A stretch of 64,000 nt of DNA from Gracilariopsis chorda (lineage: Eukaryota; Rhodophyta; Florideophyceae; Gracilariales; Gracilariaceae): positions 156,275 through 220,274 of the forward strand of contig NBIV01000125.1 of assembly GCA_003194525.1 (NCBI GenBank), given 5' to 3'. Both the position numbers and the translations under genes were made by a program. Under the pieces are notes generated by a model that saw only the letters and a list, made by a program, of their open reading frames with translations, made no database searches and was not told the origin of the DNA. Below, one piece after another: positions 61,539 to 64,000 of this stretch; position 1 is the stretch's first letter, and the number at the start of each line of letters is the position of its first letter.

Positions 61539-63013
61539 TTCGGGCCCCTCAGCGCCCGCCTCTACCACGTCTGCCCACTGGCGCGCATTTATACCCGCCA
61601 GGTGGGGAATGTTATCCCTTATCCCGCCACTCCGTCTAAGGAGGGGGAGGAGAACACTCGTTTTCGAGGAACGATATCACCGTCGCAACGGGAAACACAC
61701 CGTAACATACGGAACACTGACCGTGGAGCACGGAGTATGTCACGCGACACTAATCCCCCGTTCCCGGGCAGTGCTGTGCAACAGGAACCAGACGCGCAGG
61801 CCCCGCAAAAGCGGCAAATACACCGTTTGTCACGGGAAAACGAGAAGCCTCACTCCAATACCGCAGCAGCGGAAAGGCAATCGCCCGATGCCTCGAAGCC
61901 GCCGTTGGCGGAAGTCCCCGCGGAAGCGGTTCAATCAGGTCGATCAGACCCGCGCCCTGCGGAGAAGGGGCGCCCAGATACGCCGGCCTCACAGGGGAAT
62001 ACCCACAACCCCTCTTGGGGGAAAAAGGCGGCCAAGCTGCAGTCGAAGCTTTAAGCCCTGGCTTGCAAGCACCGGAAACGCCTCCCGTCGTTGACGGAAT
62101 CAAAGCCCCCGCTACGGGGAATAATTTGCGCCAACCCCCGCATCGCTGCGGCGAAGAAACCGAGAAACTCGGGAATAACGCGCGCCATCGCACGCTCGAA
62201 ACCGGTCGTACCGGACGCTGCTCCTCCTCACGGAGATGGTGCACTGCGCTCAGTGGCAATTCCCCTGAAAAGGGTGTCATCGGCACCTGCCCAGAACCCC
62301 CAAAGGGGAATTTAGACCAAAATACCGGTGTACCGGAGTTAGCCCCAGGCAACCCGTCAATAGCCGGGGGACACCACGGCATCGCCGGAACGTATGGTGC
62401 AGAGCGCTCGTGCGCCTGGCAGGGAGGCGGTTTGCCACCCAATCACCGTGTCGCACGGGACCCCCCATGGGATTGTGGAAATGACGATCCCGCAGGAGCG
62501 GTCATCTTCCCGCAAACTCGCGGTTCGTGAGCTCAACCGCGAAGGCGGAGCCCAAGTCCCCCCGCCGACTGGCGGTTCGCCCGGCCTACCGTGAAGACGG
62601 AACAACGACACCCCAATGGGGAATGACTTGCCGGGGAAAACCGTGACACCACACACCCTCTTGAGGGATATTTTCCCGCATGAGCAGCGGCCACTAGGAC
62701 AGCGCACGGCAACGTCGGAGTTATCGCCGAACACCCTGCTAAGGGACATTATACCGCACAGCGGGCAGCCCTCGCAGGGAGTACAACCACCACCCGGCAC
62801 GGCCGGCAGGTCTACGAACGAGAGTTCGTAGTAGACCGACTTGTCGGACACACCTGGACCAGGATGGTATTCTACAATACCGCGTCCGCTGGTACGGGTA
62901 CGACCCCAGTGGGGATACGTGGGAGCCAATTGAACACCTCCCACGGTCGCAGGTTCTGCGATTCAACGGGAACTGCAGCCCCAGCCACGCTGGTTAATGC
63001 CCAAGTTGGGTAA
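61539..63013 (+). pseudogene. Element 2 chromodomain extension (broken)
   Basis: Continues in phase after the pol TAA (61536-61538), as in element 1, but several indels split it. The first stop in phase is at 62052. The chromodomain start FVVDRLVGHTW (about 62827) is followed by a 1-nt deletion, and its GDTWEPIEHL part lies in another frame. A further short deletion removes part of the closing helix. Confidence 0.75.
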
Positions 63014-63205
63014 CGTTGCCGCGCGAGCGGAGAGCGAAAGGAAAGGATAACAAGGCAAAGTCCGTCGAAAGACGGGGAACTCAACCGAGAAGCACCGTTC
63101 TAAACGGGAAAGTTTATTCAAGGGAGCAGCTAGCTCCCCACAATACTACACTACACTAACTGGCATAGCCAGGGAAAGAAGAACCAGGAAACTGGACCAG
63201 AGGTT

Positions 63206-64000
63206 TCACTCACCCCCATCGTCCGGGGCGTAACCACCAGCGAGGCGGTAGGCCAACGCGTCCGCCATGGTGGTGACATCCCCCGATACCTCGGCAGCGC
63301 TAAGACCGGCACCCCGGAGGAAACGTGCGATGATTTCGTTTTCATTCGCCGTCACCCCGCTGGGGATAGAAGGTCCGGCACTTGCCGCCGAAGGGTCAGC
63401 AGCCGGCTCGGCCGGAGATGCCCCCTCTGGGAAAGCTTCCGCGCTAGCGCCGGTTTCCTCTACGTCCATCTCCCCGGGTTCTTCCGGTTCGTTATCGACC
63501 ATTGGGTCATCCCCGCCGTATGCGCGGTAGTAGTCGTCGGAATCGACGTACCCCACCGGGTGGTCTTCCGGCACATGCCGGGCGTATCGCGAAGCTCGCG
63601 CGCCTCCTCGGAGGAAATTTCCCGGAACTCCCAGGGGTCGAAGTAGATAAAATCCCCCGCAAGGGCGGTGTTTCTACCGAGTCCCGGACCACCGGTGTTA
63701 CCGCTACCGCCATCCAGACGACCGCTTTGCTCCAGCGGGACCTCACTCCAGCTAACGCTGTCGATGTACCCAAGTAATTGGAGGACCTCTTCATTGTTGG
63801 CCTGGCCCCCAAGGGGGATGCGAAGATCCAGGTTTCGGATCGCTGCCCGCACACGCGGTTGAAGGAACCAGAGACGATACTGGTCGTACGCCTCGTTGAG
63901 GATATAAGCCGCACTGCGGGCCGCCCACTCCGTAACCACTACGGACCACAACCCCGACCGGGGATCCTGCATGAGCAGCGAACCGAGGTACGTAAGTACC
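63206..64000 (-). pseudogene. Element 2 antisense gene, 3' part (start beyond window)
   Basis: The minus-strand frame entering at the window edge continues through DPRSGLWSVVVTEWAARSAA (Trp where element 1 has a stop) and DPWEFREISSEEAR (Glu where element 1 has a stop). It then suffers a 1-nt deletion near 63580, which shifts it off the acidic C-terminal part (63574-63206) still legible in the original phase. Confidence 0.7.

Larger units (their letters stand above)
54316..64000 (+). mobile_element. Ty3/Gypsy chromodomain-type element 2 (runs off window)
   Basis: Same family and layout as element 1: LTR, gag, pol, chromodomain frame and antisense gene, and closely similar throughout. Younger-looking: gag is intact and pol has frameshifts but none of the stops seen in element 1. 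Its 3' LTR is beyond the window. Confidence 0.9.

Noticed and set aside
1..64000. CRISPR arrays, bacterial operons or phage
   Set aside because: No spacer-repeat array; genes are eukaryotic (uS14/S29, CDC6, GPN1, COX5c with a spliceosomal intron) and the repeats are retrotransposon LTRs and palindromic tandem arrays without unique spacers.

Overview
The window is eukaryotic nuclear DNA. Its gene content and style (compact, nearly intron-free genes for a cytosolic uS14 ribosomal protein, CDC6, GPN1 and a plant-type COX5c, packed beside large LTR and DNA transposons) best fit a red alga, perhaps a florideophyte such as Chondrus. That assignment is inference; no organelle or rRNA marker is present to prove it.

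Region 1 (1-15.5 kb) is the host gene zone: a PH-domain Ser/Thr kinase, uS14 (RPS29), an ankyrin protein resembling the ankyrin block of cpSRP43, CDC6 and GPN1 sharing a divergent promoter with a perfect E2F-like site, a CBM48-TPR protein, a 61-residue COX5c-like gene split by an 88-nt intron, a foldback repeat and a RING-H2 protein.

Region 2 (15.5-24.6 kb) is a graveyard: a TrmH/SpoU methyltransferase fragment with an in-frame stop, cut by a non-LTR reverse transcriptase remnant; a DNA polymerase delta pseudogene that keeps exonuclease and thumb pieces but has lost the polymerase palm; then an intact tyrosine recombinase, a 141-bp higher-order palindromic tandem array, and a convergent gene with a GCR1_C/Crypton-like DNA-binding domain. 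A uridine phosphorylase gene follows (24.6-25.6 kb).

Region 3 (27.1 kb to the end) is nested mobile DNA that can be fully unwound from target-site duplications. A Ty3/Gypsy element (element 1) has its 5' LTR at 27105-27708 plus 44577-44804. A solo LTR in the opposite orientation (B) landed in it (duplication ACACA). A 16-kb DNA transposon (28501-44534) with inverted termini and CTAGT-rich subterminal repeats landed in B. A third solo LTR (C) landed in that transposon (duplication GTTTT). The DNA transposon carries a Plavaka/KDZ-type transposase (one in-frame stop), a 922-residue protein with a 2-oxoglutarate/Fe(II) dioxygenase-like signature, a striking array of palindromes between two divergent genes, decayed membrane and unknown cargo genes, and a tandem array of exon/intron-like modules.

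Element 1 is followed directly, through one shared LTR (54316-55160), by a second copy (element 2) that runs off the window. Both copies have gag with a CCHC knuckle, pol (PR-RT-RH-IN), a conserved single stop before a chromodomain extension, and a long antisense gene between pol and the 3' LTR. Element 1 carries many nonsense mutations; element 2 has intact gag but three frameshifts in pol.
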